Source: Yoonia ponticola (lineage in GTDB: Bacteria > Pseudomonadota > Alphaproteobacteria > Rhodobacterales > Rhodobacteraceae). Taken from it: a DNA stretch of 64,000 nucleotides. Position 1 is the stretch's first letter, and each line of letters begins with the position of its first letter. Where the stretch lies: contig NZ_JACIJM010000001.1 in assembly GCF_014199395.1 (NCBI RefSeq), forward strand, positions 1 through 64,000, given 5' to 3'. The notes beneath the pieces are model-generated. The model was not told where the DNA came from, ran no database searches, and saw only the letters and a list, made by a program, of their open reading frames with translations. This document shows, one piece after another, positions 42,152 through 51,227 of this stretch. A program made the position numbers and the translations under genes.

Positions 42152-44695
42152 ATGTCCACCTATTCCCCATCAGACATCGAAGCCAAATGGCAGGCCGCAT
42201 GGGCGGATGCCGAGACCTTCAAGGCCGTGCGCAGCGATGATAAACCCAAGTACTATGTCTTGGAAATGTTTCCGTATCCGTCGGGCAACCTGCACATGGG
42301 ACACGTGCGCAACTACACGATGGGCGACGTGATCGCGCGTTACAAACTGTCGACGGGCCACAACGTGTTGCACCCGATGGGGTGGGATGCGTTCGGGATG
42401 CCTGCAGAAAACGCAGCCATGGCGACCGGCATTCACCCGAAAGAATACACATACGGCAACATCGCCCACATGAAATCCCAGATGCGCCCGTTGGGCCTGT
42501 CGCTGGATTGGTCGCGTGAATTTGCGACCTGCGATCCCGAATACTACGGCCAGCAGCAAGCCTTGTTCATCGATTTCCTTGAAAAAGGCCTGATCTACCG
42601 CAAGAAAGCCGTCGTGAACTGGGACCCCATCGATATGACGGTTCTGGCCAACGAGCAGGTCATCGACGGCAAAGGCTGGCGGTCCGGCGCCGAGGTCGAA
42701 CGCCGCGAATTGGTGCAGTGGTTCTTTAAGATTTCGGACTATTCCGATGAATTACTGACTGCCTTGGACAACCTAGACAACTGGCCTGCCAAAGTGAAAT
42801 TGATGCAGTCCAACTGGATCGGCAAATCGCGCGGCTTGCAGTTCGGCTTTTCCATGATCGACGGCCCCGAGGGCCATGACCGCGTCGATGTCTACACGAC
42901 GCGCCCCGACACGTTGAACGGTGCATCTTTCGTGGGCATTTCGCCGGATCACCCGCTTGCCAAGCAACTCGAAGCAGACAACCCGGAAATCGCCGCGTTC
43001 TGCGCTGAATGCCGCAAAGGGGGCACGACAGCCGAAGCTGTTGAAAAAGCAGAGAAGCTCGGTTTGGACACAGGCCTGCGCGTGCGCCACCCGTTTGATA
43101 ACGCTTGGGAATTACCTGTCTACATCGCCAATTTCATCCTGATGGATTACGGCACGGGCGCTATCTTTGGCTGCCCTGCGCATGATCCGCGCGACTTTGA
43201 ATTCGCGACGAAATATGACTTGCCCATCATCCCGGTTTTTGCCGAAGTCGGGGCAACTGATGTGATCCTAACCGAAGCCTTCGTGCCGGGTCGCACTGAT
43301 AAGGTCACGTACCTCAAAGGCTTCGCTGGCGAGACCGATCAAAACGGCGACGAAGCCGTCGAAGCCGCCGTTGATTTCTGTGAAGCTAACGGCGTTGGCC
43401 AAGGCGTGACCAAGTTCCGTCTGCGCGACTGGGGCCTGTCCCGTCAGCGGTATTGGGGCTGTCCAATCCCGATTATCCATTGCGATAGCTGTGGCGCGGT
43501 GCCTGAGGCGAAAGAAAACCTGCCGATCCGTCTGCCCGACGATGTCAGCTTTGACATTCCCGGCAACCCGTTGGATCGCCACCCGACATGGCGCGACTGC
43601 ACTTGCCCGAAATGCGGTGCTGCTGCGCAGCGTGAAACCGACACGATGGACACTTTTGTCGATTCGTCTTGGTACTACGCGCGGTTCACGTCACCGGGTG
43701 CGACCACGCCTGTAGACGCGGACGAAGCGGCGTACTGGATGAACGTCGATCAGTATATCGGCGGGATTGAGCATGCAATTTTGCACCTGCTGTACTCGCG
43801 CTTCTTTGCCCGTGCGATGAACATGACAGGTCACTTGCCAGAGGCCGCATCAGAGCCATTTAACGCGTTGTTCACCCAAGGCATGGTGACTCATGAGATT
43901 TACCAAACAAAAGGCGCTGATGGGCGCCCTGTTTACCATTTCCCGTCAGATGTGACCGATGGTAAGTTGGCTGACGGCACAGACGTCGACATCATCCCAT
44001 CCGCCAAAATGTCCAAGTCGAAAAAGAACGTGGTCGACCCGGACGACATCCTTGCGACTTACGGCGCTGACACCGCACGTTGGTTTGTGCTGTCCGACAG
44101 CCCGCCAGAACGCGACGTGGAATGGACCGCTTCGGGCGCTGAAGCCACGCACAAACATCTGGCCCGCGTCTGGCGGATCGCCACTGACATCGCCACACTC
44201 GAAGGCGGCGATGCGTCGCAAGACGCAGACCTCGAGCGGGCCATGCACAAGGCGATCCAAGACGTGACCAATGGCGTCGAAAGTTTCGGATTTAATGCGG
44301 CGATTGCAAAGCTTTACGGCTTTACAGGCGTGCTGTCGAAATCGAAAGCCAGCGCCGCGACCAAGCGTGACGCAGCCCGCACATTGGCCCAGTTGATGTC
44401 ACCAATGACGCCGCATTTATCCGAAGAAATCTGGACGTTGCTGGGTGGTGAGGGGCTTGTCACGACAGCCCCTTGGCCGGTCGCGGACGAAAGCAAGCTG
44501 GTCGAAGATACGGTCACGATGCCTGTTCAAATCAACGGTAAACGCAAAGCCGAAATCGCAGTTGCCGCGGACGCAGACAAAGCATCCGTCGAAGCGCTCG
44601 CGATGGCAGACCAAAAGGTTCTACGCGCACTCGACGGCGCGACACCGAAAAAGATCATCGTAGTGCCGGGGCGGATCGTTAACATTGTTATTTAG
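42152..44695 (+). CDS. leuS: Leucyl-tRNA synthetase
   Basis: An 847-aa class I synthetase that charges tRNA-Leu. The HIGH motif appears as HMGH ([15 protein letters not shown], near residue 50), the KMSKS motif as KMSKSKKN near 625, and the CP1 editing domain lies between. A Cys-x2-Cys zinc-like pair (CDSCG, CPKCG) is present. Standard length. It overlaps or abuts the lptE gene. Confidence 0.97.
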   Translation: MSTYSPSDIEAKWQAAWADAETFKAVRSDDKPKYYVLEMFPYPSGNLHMGHVRNYTMGDVIARYKLSTGHNVLHPMGWDAFGMPAENAAMATGIHPKEYTYGNIAHMKSQMRPLGLSLDWSREFATCDPEYYGQQQALFIDFLEKGLIYRKKAVVNWDPIDMTVLANEQVIDGKGWRSGAEVERRELVQWFFKISDYSDELLTALDNLDNWPAKVKLMQSNWIGKSRGLQFGFSMIDGPEGHDRVDVYTTRPDTLNGASFVGISPDHPLAKQLEADNPEIAAFCAECRKGGTTAEAVEKAEKLGLDTGLRVRHPFDNAWELPVYIANFILMDYGTGAIFGCPAHDPRDFEFATKYDLPIIPVFAEVGATDVILTEAFVPGRTDKVTYLKGFAGETDQNGDEAVEAAVDFCEANGVGQGVTKFRLRDWGLSRQRYWGCPIPIIHCDSCGAVPEAKENLPIRLPDDVSFDIPGNPLDRHPTWRDCTCPKCGAAAQRETDTMDTFVDSSWYYARFTSPGATTPVDADEAAYWMNVDQYIGGIEHAILHLLYSRFFARAMNMTGHLPEAASEPFNALFTQGMVTHEIYQTKGADGRPVYHFPSDVTDGKLADGTDVDIIPSAKMSKSKKNVVDPDDILATYGADTARWFVLSDSPPERDVEWTASGAEATHKHLARVWRIATDIATLEGGDASQDADLERAMHKAIQDVTNGVESFGFNAAIAKLYGFTGVLSKSKASAATKRDAARTLAQLMSPMTPHLSEEIWTLLGGEGLVTTAPWPVADESKLVEDTVTMPVQINGKRKAEIAVAADADKASVEALAMADQKVLRALDGATPKKIIVVPGRIVNIVI

Positions 44696-44696
44696 G

Positions 44697-45173
44697 GTGA
44701 TCTCTCGCCGAGGCGTGCTCTTGGGGGCGTTTTTGGCTTTAACCAGTTGCGGGCTCGCTCCAGCTTACGGGCCAGATGGTGTGGGCGAGCAATGGCAGAA
44801 TGCAGTCACGTTCCAAACGCCGCAAAGCGTGATCGGCTACCGCATGAACGCGCGGTTGACCGAGGTCTTTGGCCCCGTGACTGCCGCCAAATTTACCTTG
44901 AATGTCGAACCTCAGGTCGGTTCGGTCTCTGCGACGATCACAGAGGACGGGGATAGCACGCGCTATAACCTGACTGGCAATGCGACGTGGACATTAACCG
45001 ACCTATCCGGCGTACAGATCGCGACGGGGTTGGAGCAGACGTTTACCAGTTATTCAGCAACAGGCTCTACAGTGGCGACGCAGGCGGCGGAAAATGACGC
45101 TCAGGCACGCCTTGGCGTGGCTTTGGCGGACTTGATCGCCCGGCGGGTGGTTCTACTAGGGGCCGCGCTATGA
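44697..45173 (+). CDS. lptE: LPS assembly lipoprotein LptE
   Basis: About 158 aa from a GTG at 44697, just after the leuS stop; a TTG at 44685 is also possible. The lipobox LTSC marks lipidation at the Cys of a signal peptide with SRRGVLLGAFLAL. The mature protein is short and has the LptE fold region GVALADLIARRV at the C-terminus. It would plug LptD in the outer membrane. The leuS-lptE-holA order is a common conserved operon, which supports the call. Confidence 0.85.
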   Translation: MISRRGVLLGAFLALTSCGLAPAYGPDGVGEQWQNAVTFQTPQSVIGYRMNARLTEVFGPVTAAKFTLNVEPQVGSVSATITEDGDSTRYNLTGNATWTLTDLSGVQIATGLEQTFTSYSATGSTVATQAAENDAQARLGVALADLIARRVVLLGAAL

Positions 45174-46192
45174 AACTCGCTGGGGCAGCGGCAAACGGCT
45201 ATTTTCGCAACCCCGATAAAACCCACACTGGGATGTTAATCTTTGGTGCGGACCCGATGCGGGTCGCTGGCAAGCGGCAGGAAGCAATCGCTGCGCTCGT
45301 TGGGCCCAAGGGTGACGAGGAAATGCGCCTGACCCGCATTCCGGGTGCCGATTTACGCAAAGACCCCGCGATCCTGAATGATGCGATCAAGGCCCAAGGA
45401 TTTTTCCCCGGCCATCGCGTTGCATTTGTCGAGGATGCGACTGACACCATTGCCAAAGTCATCGATGCTGCACTGCGGGATTGGCAGTCCGGCGATGCGC
45501 AGGTTGTGGTCACTGCAGGACAGCTCACCGCGAAATCCGCTTTGCGCAAGGTGTTCGAGGCGCATCGCAATGCGATGTGTATCGGCATCTATGATGATCC
45601 ACCTAGCCGCGACGACATCGAACAATCGTTGCGCGATGCGGGGCTCGAAGTGCAGGGCCGCGATGTTATGGACGCCTTGTTTGCGCTCGCCGGATCGCTA
45701 GAGCCTGGCGATTTTCGGCAAACGATTGAAAAAGTCGGACTGTATAAACGTGGGGACACCACGCCGCTAAGCATCGAAGACGTCATGGCAAACGCGCCGC
45801 AATCCGCAGAAGTCGACGTGGACGACGTGCTTGAGGTCGTCGCTACAGGGCAGGCGGACAAGCTGGGACCGGTCTTGCGCGACCTCTATGCGCAGGGCGT
45901 CGCACCTGTCACGCTATGCATCGGTGCGATGCGCCATTTCCGGCAACTGCACGCAGCTGCGTCTGATCCGGGCGGCGCTGCGGCCGGGGTAGGGCGGTTG
46001 CGCCCGCCGGTCTTTGGCCCGCGTCGTGACAAAATCGTGCGGCAAGCCAGCAACTGGGGCCGTGACCGACTTGAGCGGGCGTTAACCGCTTTGACCGACG
46101 TCGACCTACAAATGCGGTCAGCTGGTGCAACGCCGGATCGTGCATTGATGGAGCGGGTGCTGATCCGCTTGGCGATGATGGCGCGACGTTAA
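45170..46192 (+). CDS. holA: DNA polymerase III subunit delta
   Basis: A 340-aa clamp-loader subunit that opens the beta clamp. FGADPMRVAGKRQEAI stands near the N-terminus, where the delta subunit has its degenerate nucleotide-binding fold. The C-terminal collar helices include LCIGAMRHFRQLH. It overlaps lptE by 4 nt. Standard length. Confidence 0.93.
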   Translation: MKLAGAAANGYFRNPDKTHTGMLIFGADPMRVAGKRQEAIAALVGPKGDEEMRLTRIPGADLRKDPAILNDAIKAQGFFPGHRVAFVEDATDTIAKVIDAALRDWQSGDAQVVVTAGQLTAKSALRKVFEAHRNAMCIGIYDDPPSRDDIEQSLRDAGLEVQGRDVMDALFALAGSLEPGDFRQTIEKVGLYKRGDTTPLSIEDVMANAPQSAEVDVDDVLEVVATGQADKLGPVLRDLYAQGVAPVTLCIGAMRHFRQLHAAASDPGGAAAGVGRLRPPVFGPRRDKIVRQASNWGRDRLERALTALTDVDLQMRSAGATPDRALMERVLIRLAMMARR

Positions 46193-46206
46193 CAATCAAT
46201 AAACGC

Positions 46207-46240
46207 AAAAAGGGGCCAACAAATGTTGGCCCCTTTTCGT
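46207..46240. terminator. Bidirectional terminator between holA and the small-peptide genes
   Basis: AAAAAGGGGCCAAC pairs with GTTGGCCCCTTTT around AAAT. It lies between convergent transcription units. Confidence 0.85.
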
Positions 46241-46260
46241 TCGTGACTAAGCGGTTGAGC

Positions 46261-46467
46261 TTAGAATGATGCAGATGCTGCAACCAATGCGGCCAGCAGG
46301 CCAAGCACGATGTAGCCAGAGTTAACTGAGCCAGCAGGTGCTGGTGCAGGTGCCTGTGGGATTACAACTGGTGCAGGAGCTGGAACCGGAGCAAGGCCGC
46401 CAGCGTTAACTGCTGCAGCGGATGTTGCCAAAACCGCAGCAGCGGCGAGAACTTTCAAAGAGCGCAT
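46261..46467 (-). CDS. Small exported peptide, tandem copy 1
   Basis: 68 aa. A signal peptide (residues about 1-22, to NAGG) is followed by a Pro/Ala-rich stretch (PVPAPAPVVIPQ) and a hydrophobic C-terminal helix (SGYIVLGLLAALVAASASF). The upstream AAGAAGGA supports translation. It belongs to a group of tiny Rhodobacteraceae proteins without known function, sometimes misnamed in databases. Probably an inner-membrane or periplasmic peptide. The C-terminus is almost identical to the next gene. Confidence 0.7.
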   Translation of the reverse strand: MRSLKVLAAAAVLATSAAAVNAGGLAPVPAPAPVVIPQAPAPAPAGSVNSGYIVLGLLAALVAASASF

Positions 46468-46496
46468 ATTGAGTTTCCTTCTTCTAAAAAATGAAA

Positions 46497-46520
46497 AAGG
46501 GCTAGCCGTAGCTAGCCCTT
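46497..46520 (-). terminator. Terminator between the two small-peptide genes
   Basis: AAGGGCTAGC pairs with GCTAGCCCTT around CGTA. It lies downstream of the second-listed (upstream-transcribed) small gene and ends that unit, so each peptide may have its own promoter. Confidence 0.75.
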
Positions 46521-46543
46521 TAAACTTAAATCTAATCGTTAGA

Positions 46544-46744
46544 TTAGAAAGAAGCGGATGCAGCTACGAGTGCAGCCAAAAGGCCAAGCACGATGTAACC
46601 GGAGTTGATTGAACCAGCAGGAGCAGGTGTGTCAACGATGACAACTGGTGCTTCTGGGATTACTGGGGCCAAGCCGCCAGCGTTAGCAGCAACACCGGAA
46701 ACAGCAATAGCAGCTGCGGCAGCGAGAGTAGTTGTGAGGCGCAT
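46544..46744 (-). CDS. Small exported peptide, tandem copy 2
   Basis: A 66-aa paralogue of the neighbouring gene. Signal peptide, then NAGGLAPV, a Pro/Val linker (PEAPVVIVDTPAPAG) and the shared tail SGYIVLGLLAALVAASASF, with SINSGY in place of SVNSGY. GGAG is spaced correctly before the ATG. The tail and the start of the mature part are conserved while the linker varies, which suggests selection on the two ends. Confidence 0.7.
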   Translation of the reverse strand: MRLTTTLAAAAAIAVSGVAANAGGLAPVIPEAPVVIVDTPAPAGSINSGYIVLGLLAALVAASASF

Positions 46745-47215
46745 GTCGGTACTCCAAATAAATGCACTTTGTGGACGATCACAGGTTTTCTATCCACCGT
46801 GCTCGTGTAACTCAAGGGGTTAAATGTTTTGGGCGTCGGACCCAAGAGTTTCTTTTTGCGCAGAAATCCGCCCGATGCAGCATTTTGCCACACATCTCAG
46901 CGCATGACGAGACGGCAGTCAGCCTCACGAGCCTATTTTTATTGGTGAATCGGGGGCTTCGCGTCAGGTGGTATGACGCAAGAGCTGCCTCGCGACGCTG
47001 AATTTCGTCTTGGCGTGGTCTTGCACAAAAGCTGAAAACCGATGCGGCTGCGCAACAGTTTGCCCCAAACGGGCGTTCGCCATGGAACCAAAAATGCACA
47101 AATTTGACCCTGAATGGTCGCGATTCCCGCTGAAAACGCGCGTTTTTCCGTGTTTTGCGAATCCGTGGGGCTGCACCTAGCCGAATTGAGGCAATAGCGA
47201 TTCTAGCGGATTCGC
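46745..47215. other. Long intergenic region with no recognised gene
   Basis: 471 nt between the small-peptide gene and the flavoprotein gene. Frames are present on both strands, but none has a good start site or recognisable protein. The part next to 46744 should hold the small-peptide promoter: reading the minus strand, TTGAGT and TAGAAA are about 17 nt apart near 46815-46790. The rest could contain a non-coding RNA or a decayed gene. Confidence 0.35.
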
Positions 47216-48391
47216 TTACCGCGACGTGGAAAGCCAAGCCAACGCGCCATGTCCCGCCGCATATCCTGTCGCGAGGCAGCCGTTGATCAGGTAACCGCCT
47301 GTTGGTGCTTCCCAATCCAGCATTTCGCCAGCCGCGAACACGCCCGGCGTGTCCTTCACCATAAAGCGCGTATCAAGCGCGCCGATCCGTAATCCGCCCG
47401 CCGTCGAAATTGCACCGTCCATCGGCATCGGTTCCGACACTGGTACGGGTAGGGATTTCAACAGCTCGGCAATCCGCACCGCATCGCTGAGGTCTAGATC
47501 GCGTGTGAACTCTTGAAACAGCGCCGCTTTGATTGGCGAAAGGCGTAACGACTTTTTGATAAACTGTGAAAAGCTCTGCTTACTGCGCCGTTTCTTGGCG
47601 CGGGCCAATACAGCATCTGCCGTCAAATCAGGGAACAAGTCGACATGCAAGATCGCACCGTCGCGTACCGCTGCAGAAAGGTCATAGACGCCGCCGCCTT
47701 CGATGCCATTACGAGAAATCACCCATTCGCCCCGCGAAGATCTGCGGCCCGCGTACAGCGCCGTGGCTTTGACTGGCTGCCCAAAGAAAGGCATCATGTG
47801 ATCCGACCAAGCGACCTGAAAGCCCATGTTCGCGGGTTTGAATGGCGCGACGCTATCGAACTGCGCGGTCCACGCGCCGGTTGATCCCAGCTTGGCCCAA
47901 CTCGCGCCACCCATGGCGAGGACGGTGACGTCGGGGCTAATTGTCTGCAGGCCGTCGGGCGTGTCGAATTGGCTCGCGGCGCCATCAAAGCCAGTCCAAC
48001 GCCAGCGTGGATTAAAGGTGACGTTTGCCGCCCGCAACCGTTTCAACCAAGCGCGCAAGAGCGGCGACGCCTTCATCGCCTTGGGAAACACCCGCCCGGT
48101 CGATCCGGTGAAAATCGCCTGCTCTAAGTCTTCGGCCCACGCCATCACCTCGACAGGGCTAAAGCCTCGCAGCGCGGCCTCTAGCGTCGGGTGTATCGTG
48201 CCAAAACGGGCGATAAAGGCGTCCAGCGGTTCGTCTTTGGTCAGGTTCAAACCGGACTTGCCCGCCATCAGAAATTTGCGGCCTATCGACGGCATTGCAT
48301 CGCAAATCGTGACGTCGTGGGCTGCTTGCGACAAAACATCGGCGGCCATTAGTCCAGCGGGTCCGCCGCCAATGATCAAAGCTTGGCTCAT
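47216..48391 (-). CDS. HI0933/YhiN-like flavoprotein (TIGR03862 type)
   Basis: 391 aa. An N-terminal FAD-binding motif (IGGGPAGLMAADVL) and DAMPSIGRKFLMAGKSGLN, typical of the HI0933-like NAD(P)/FAD-dependent oxidoreductases, and a C-terminal GVFAAGEMLDWEAPTGGYLI. The substrate of this family is not known. It overlaps the upstream MscS gene by 4 nt. Confidence 0.85.
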   Translation of the reverse strand: MSQALIIGGGPAGLMAADVLSQAAHDVTICDAMPSIGRKFLMAGKSGLNLTKDEPLDAFIARFGTIHPTLEAALRGFSPVEVMAWAEDLEQAIFTGSTGRVFPKAMKASPLLRAWLKRLRAANVTFNPRWRWTGFDGAASQFDTPDGLQTISPDVTVLAMGGASWAKLGSTGAWTAQFDSVAPFKPANMGFQVAWSDHMMPFFGQPVKATALYAGRRSSRGEWVISRNGIEGGGVYDLSAAVRDGAILHVDLFPDLTADAVLARAKKRRSKQSFSQFIKKSLRLSPIKAALFQEFTRDLDLSDAVRIAELLKSLPVPVSEPMPMDGAISTAGGLRIGALDTRFMVKDTPGVFAAGEMLDWEAPTGGYLINGCLATGYAAGHGALAWLSTSR

Positions 48392-49695
48392 GTTGGTAAA
48401 TGACCTTTAATTTCCACGACGCGGTGCGGATATGGGATTTCGATGTCGTTGGCTTTGAGGGTGTTCCAAACAACAAATAGAATATCGGAGGCGTATTTGT
48501 TCGGCCCGTCGTCAATACCTTCGACCCAAAACTCGACGGCAAAATCGATGCCGCTGTCGCCAAATCCGCGCAATTCGCAGTCTGGTTCTTCCGGCGCACT
48601 TAGTACGTTCGGATGGGCTGCGACTGCCGCTTGGATCAGGTCTGGGACTTTATTGATATCGGTGTCGTAGCTAACAGAGAACAAGACTTCTAACCGGTTC
48701 GCCGACCCGCTGTCTGAATAGTTAACCACGCGGGTCGTGATGAAATCTTCGTTCGGGACCACGATCCAGCGACCATCAAAGGTTTCCAAAAACGTGGCGC
48801 GGGCGGTCATCTTGATAATTGTGCCCGCTTCGCCACCGTCCAGTTCGACATAGTCGCCAACAGTCGCCTGTCCTTCGACCAGCAAAATCACGCCCGAGAT
48901 AAAGTTCGACGCGATCTTTTGCAGGCCAAAACCAAGACCCACACCAATTGCACCACCCAAGACCGCAAGCGAGCCAAGATCGATGCCCATAATGTTCATC
49001 AACAACAAGAAGGCGAAACCGAAAATGGCAAATTCTGCGGTTTTGACGGTCAATTGACGGATTGCTGGGCGCATTTCCTGACGGTCAAGAAACGCGGACG
49101 ATTGGCTGTTTGACCAATGGCCCAGCCAAAACAGCAACGATCCAGCGATCAAGCCGCGCACAAGCGCCAAGGCGCTAAAGGCGATATTACCGACGCTGAC
49201 CCGCGCTTCGCCCAACAGGACGACGACAGGCTCCAGAACACCAAGCGCATAAAGCGCGCCAGCAGGTATCAGAATGAATTTGCCCAAGACGTGCAGGAAC
49301 GAGTCGGTCAAAATGTCCTTGGCAAAGGCGCGGATCGCGAGGAACAGGAATACCCGTTTACCAAAACCAATCACCGGACCTGCGCCGAACATCGCCGTTA
49401 CGACAGCTTCGCCCATCGCGGTGAACGCGTAAGCGAGTAATGGCAAGAGTAACGGCAAAAGGTTCAGTAAGAACCGTCGCGCCTTGGCTAGGGCGTTGGT
49501 GTTGTCGGCGGCGGGTGTCAGCAGGCCTGCAAGTTTGGGCGTTAATATGCGATTGACGATGCGGGCAAGCAGGTACGACGCGATCAACAGGCCAAACTGC
49601 GACCAAGCGGCAGGCGACAACAGCCAGTCCTTTGCCAGCGCGACGCCTTGATCAACATAACCTAAAACTTGTTCTAAAATAACTTGCGGATCCAT
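48388..49695 (-). CDS. MscS-family mechanosensitive ion channel
   Basis: 435 aa. Several N-terminal membrane helices, then the pore and beta domain LGGAIGVGLGFGLQKIASNFISG, VEGQATVGDYVELDGGEAGT and the cytoplasmic vestibule. It protects cells from osmotic downshock. The ATG at 49695 has a GGAGG upstream; the longer frame to 49818 runs into the neighbouring gene. Confidence 0.92.
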   Translation of the reverse strand: MDPQVILEQVLGYVDQGVALAKDWLLSPAAWSQFGLLIASYLLARIVNRILTPKLAGLLTPAADNTNALAKARRFLLNLLPLLLPLLAYAFTAMGEAVVTAMFGAGPVIGFGKRVFLFLAIRAFAKDILTDSFLHVLGKFILIPAGALYALGVLEPVVVLLGEARVSVGNIAFSALALVRGLIAGSLLFWLGHWSNSQSSAFLDRQEMRPAIRQLTVKTAEFAIFGFAFLLLMNIMGIDLGSLAVLGGAIGVGLGFGLQKIASNFISGVILLVEGQATVGDYVELDGGEAGTIIKMTARATFLETFDGRWIVVPNEDFITTRVVNYSDSGSANRLEVLFSVSYDTDINKVPDLIQAAVAAHPNVLSAPEEPDCELRGFGDSGIDFAVEFWVEGIDDGPNKYASDILFVVWNTLKANDIEIPYPHRVVEIKGHLPT

Positions 49696-49750
49696 AAGCG
49701 CCTCCGGTTCACGATGCGCTTTTGCCCCGATTTGCTTTGCGTGGCAAGCT

Positions 49751-50362
49751 TCAGCCCGTGATCGCAGCCTTGACGCCACGGACAAGGGGCAATGTCGTGG
49801 CACGGGCCGTCTCCGCAAGCGCGTTTGCGCGGTCCATCAGAGTGTCCGGTGCTACGATCTCGTCGATCAAACCCCACCGTAGTGCTGCGTCACTCTGTAT
49901 CTTCTGCGCACTCAGCAGGATCATTTTTGTCCGCGACGGGCCGATCAACGCTTTCATGCGGGCGGGATCAGACGGTTGCGGATAAACGCCCATCTTGAGC
50001 ACGGGATAGAAGAACTTGGCGTCCGGCACAGCAATCCGCAGATCACAAGCCAAGGCCATGCCAAATGCACCGCCCGCCAAGGTTCCGTTCAACGCACATA
50101 TCGTCAGGCCGGACAGGTCCGCGATCTTTTGCGACAGGATTTCCCACACAGGATCAGTGGCTAGTCCAGTTTTCACCTCGTCGAGCGATGCACCCGCGCT
50201 AAAGATTTTGCCAATGCCGGTTAAAACCACAGCGCGCGACTCGCGAGCCTTATCGACCGCATCAATGAGTGCGCGCAGCATATCACCCGTCAGCGCGTTT
50301 GCTTTTTCTGGACGATTGATCGTGATGACAGACAGGTGATCGTCAAAGCTATAGTCGATCAT
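49751..50362 (-). CDS. Enoyl-CoA hydratase/isomerase family protein
   Basis: A 203-aa crotonase-fold protein with ITINRPEKANALTGDM, an oxyanion-hole region (FSAGASLDE; LNGTLAGGAFGMALACDLRI) and a short C-terminus. It is about 50 residues shorter than typical hydratases. The substrate is not known. The start at 50362 overlaps the SDR gene by 4 nt, so the two are coupled and probably act in one small-molecule pathway. Confidence 0.85.
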   Translation of the reverse strand: MIDYSFDDHLSVITINRPEKANALTGDMLRALIDAVDKARESRAVVLTGIGKIFSAGASLDEVKTGLATDPVWEILSQKIADLSGLTICALNGTLAGGAFGMALACDLRIAVPDAKFFYPVLKMGVYPQPSDPARMKALIGPSRTKMILLSAQKIQSDAALRWGLIDEIVAPDTLMDRANALAETARATTLPLVRGVKAAITG

Positions 50363-51117
50363 ATCAGGCCAATCTGACGGCGAATATCGTCGTCTCGTAA
50401 CGATACATCCGCGCCTAAATGCGGATCTGCTGCGTCGCCGCACATCCAGACCAAGGCTTTGGCGGCCCATTTTGGCGGGATGTGATCGGACCAGTCTAAC
50501 TCTGACACCGCATTGACGCCCGACGCCTTGATCTCGCGCTGCATTTGGGTCGCCACTGTTCCCGGTGATAGGCCAAGAACCCGAATGCCGTGGTCGCGAT
50601 TTTCCAGATCAGCGGTACGGGTCAGCATGTAAGCGCCCGCTTTGGATGAGCAATACGCGGACCATCCCAGCACCGGATTATGTGCCGCACCGGACGACAC
50701 GGTGATAATCGTTCCAGACCGTTGGGCGATCATCGGCGGTAATGCAGCCCGCATGCCGTAAAACACGCCTTTGAAATTCACGTCGATGGCTTTGGAAAAC
50801 GCATCGGGGTTGGCTTCGGATAGATTGGAAATAGGGTCGATTGTGCCTGCGTTGCCGACAAAGACGTCAATCGCGCCAAAATGCGCAATCGTCGTGCTGA
50901 CAGCGGCTTCCACTGCCACCGGATCGGACACGTCGCATTCAACCGCCAAGGCGCGATCCCCGATGCCGCTGGCGATTGCCTCTATCTCGGTGCGACTTCT
51001 TGCCGCTAAGACAACATTCGCCCCAGCATCCGCAAAGGCGTGGGCCGCAGCCGCGCCAATACCACGACTGGCACCTGTGATAAGAACCGTTTTTCCGCGT
51101 AACGTTTGATCGTTCAT
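50359..51117 (-). CDS. Short-chain dehydrogenase/reductase
   Basis: 252 aa. A Rossmann fold with GASRGIG at residues about 15-21, NAG near 90, a catalytic Ser in ITVSSGAA and the Tyr-x3-Lys pair in SAYCSSKAG. NAD(P)-dependent alcohol or ketone chemistry; the substrate cannot be told. Translationally coupled to the enoyl-CoA hydratase-like gene. Confidence 0.9.
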   Translation of the reverse strand: MNDQTLRGKTVLITGASRGIGAAAAHAFADAGANVVLAARSRTEIEAIASGIGDRALAVECDVSDPVAVEAAVSTTIAHFGAIDVFVGNAGTIDPISNLSEANPDAFSKAIDVNFKGVFYGMRAALPPMIAQRSGTIITVSSGAAHNPVLGWSAYCSSKAGAYMLTRTADLENRDHGIRVLGLSPGTVATQMQREIKASGVNAVSELDWSDHIPPKWAAKALVWMCGDAADPHLGADVSLRDDDIRRQIGLI

Positions 51118-51227
51118 AGTCGCTCCCTAAGTATTCCGGCCAATGCTTGCTAGTCTAGAATTCCCGACCTTGCACATCAGCGCAAGCAGTAGGAAGGTAT
51201 CATCAGAAAATTTTGAAAGGTCTTCTT

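Noticed and set aside
46812-47315. 167-aa reverse frame in the long intergenic region
   Set aside because: It starts inside the flavoprotein gene, has no ribosome binding site and no recognisable content.
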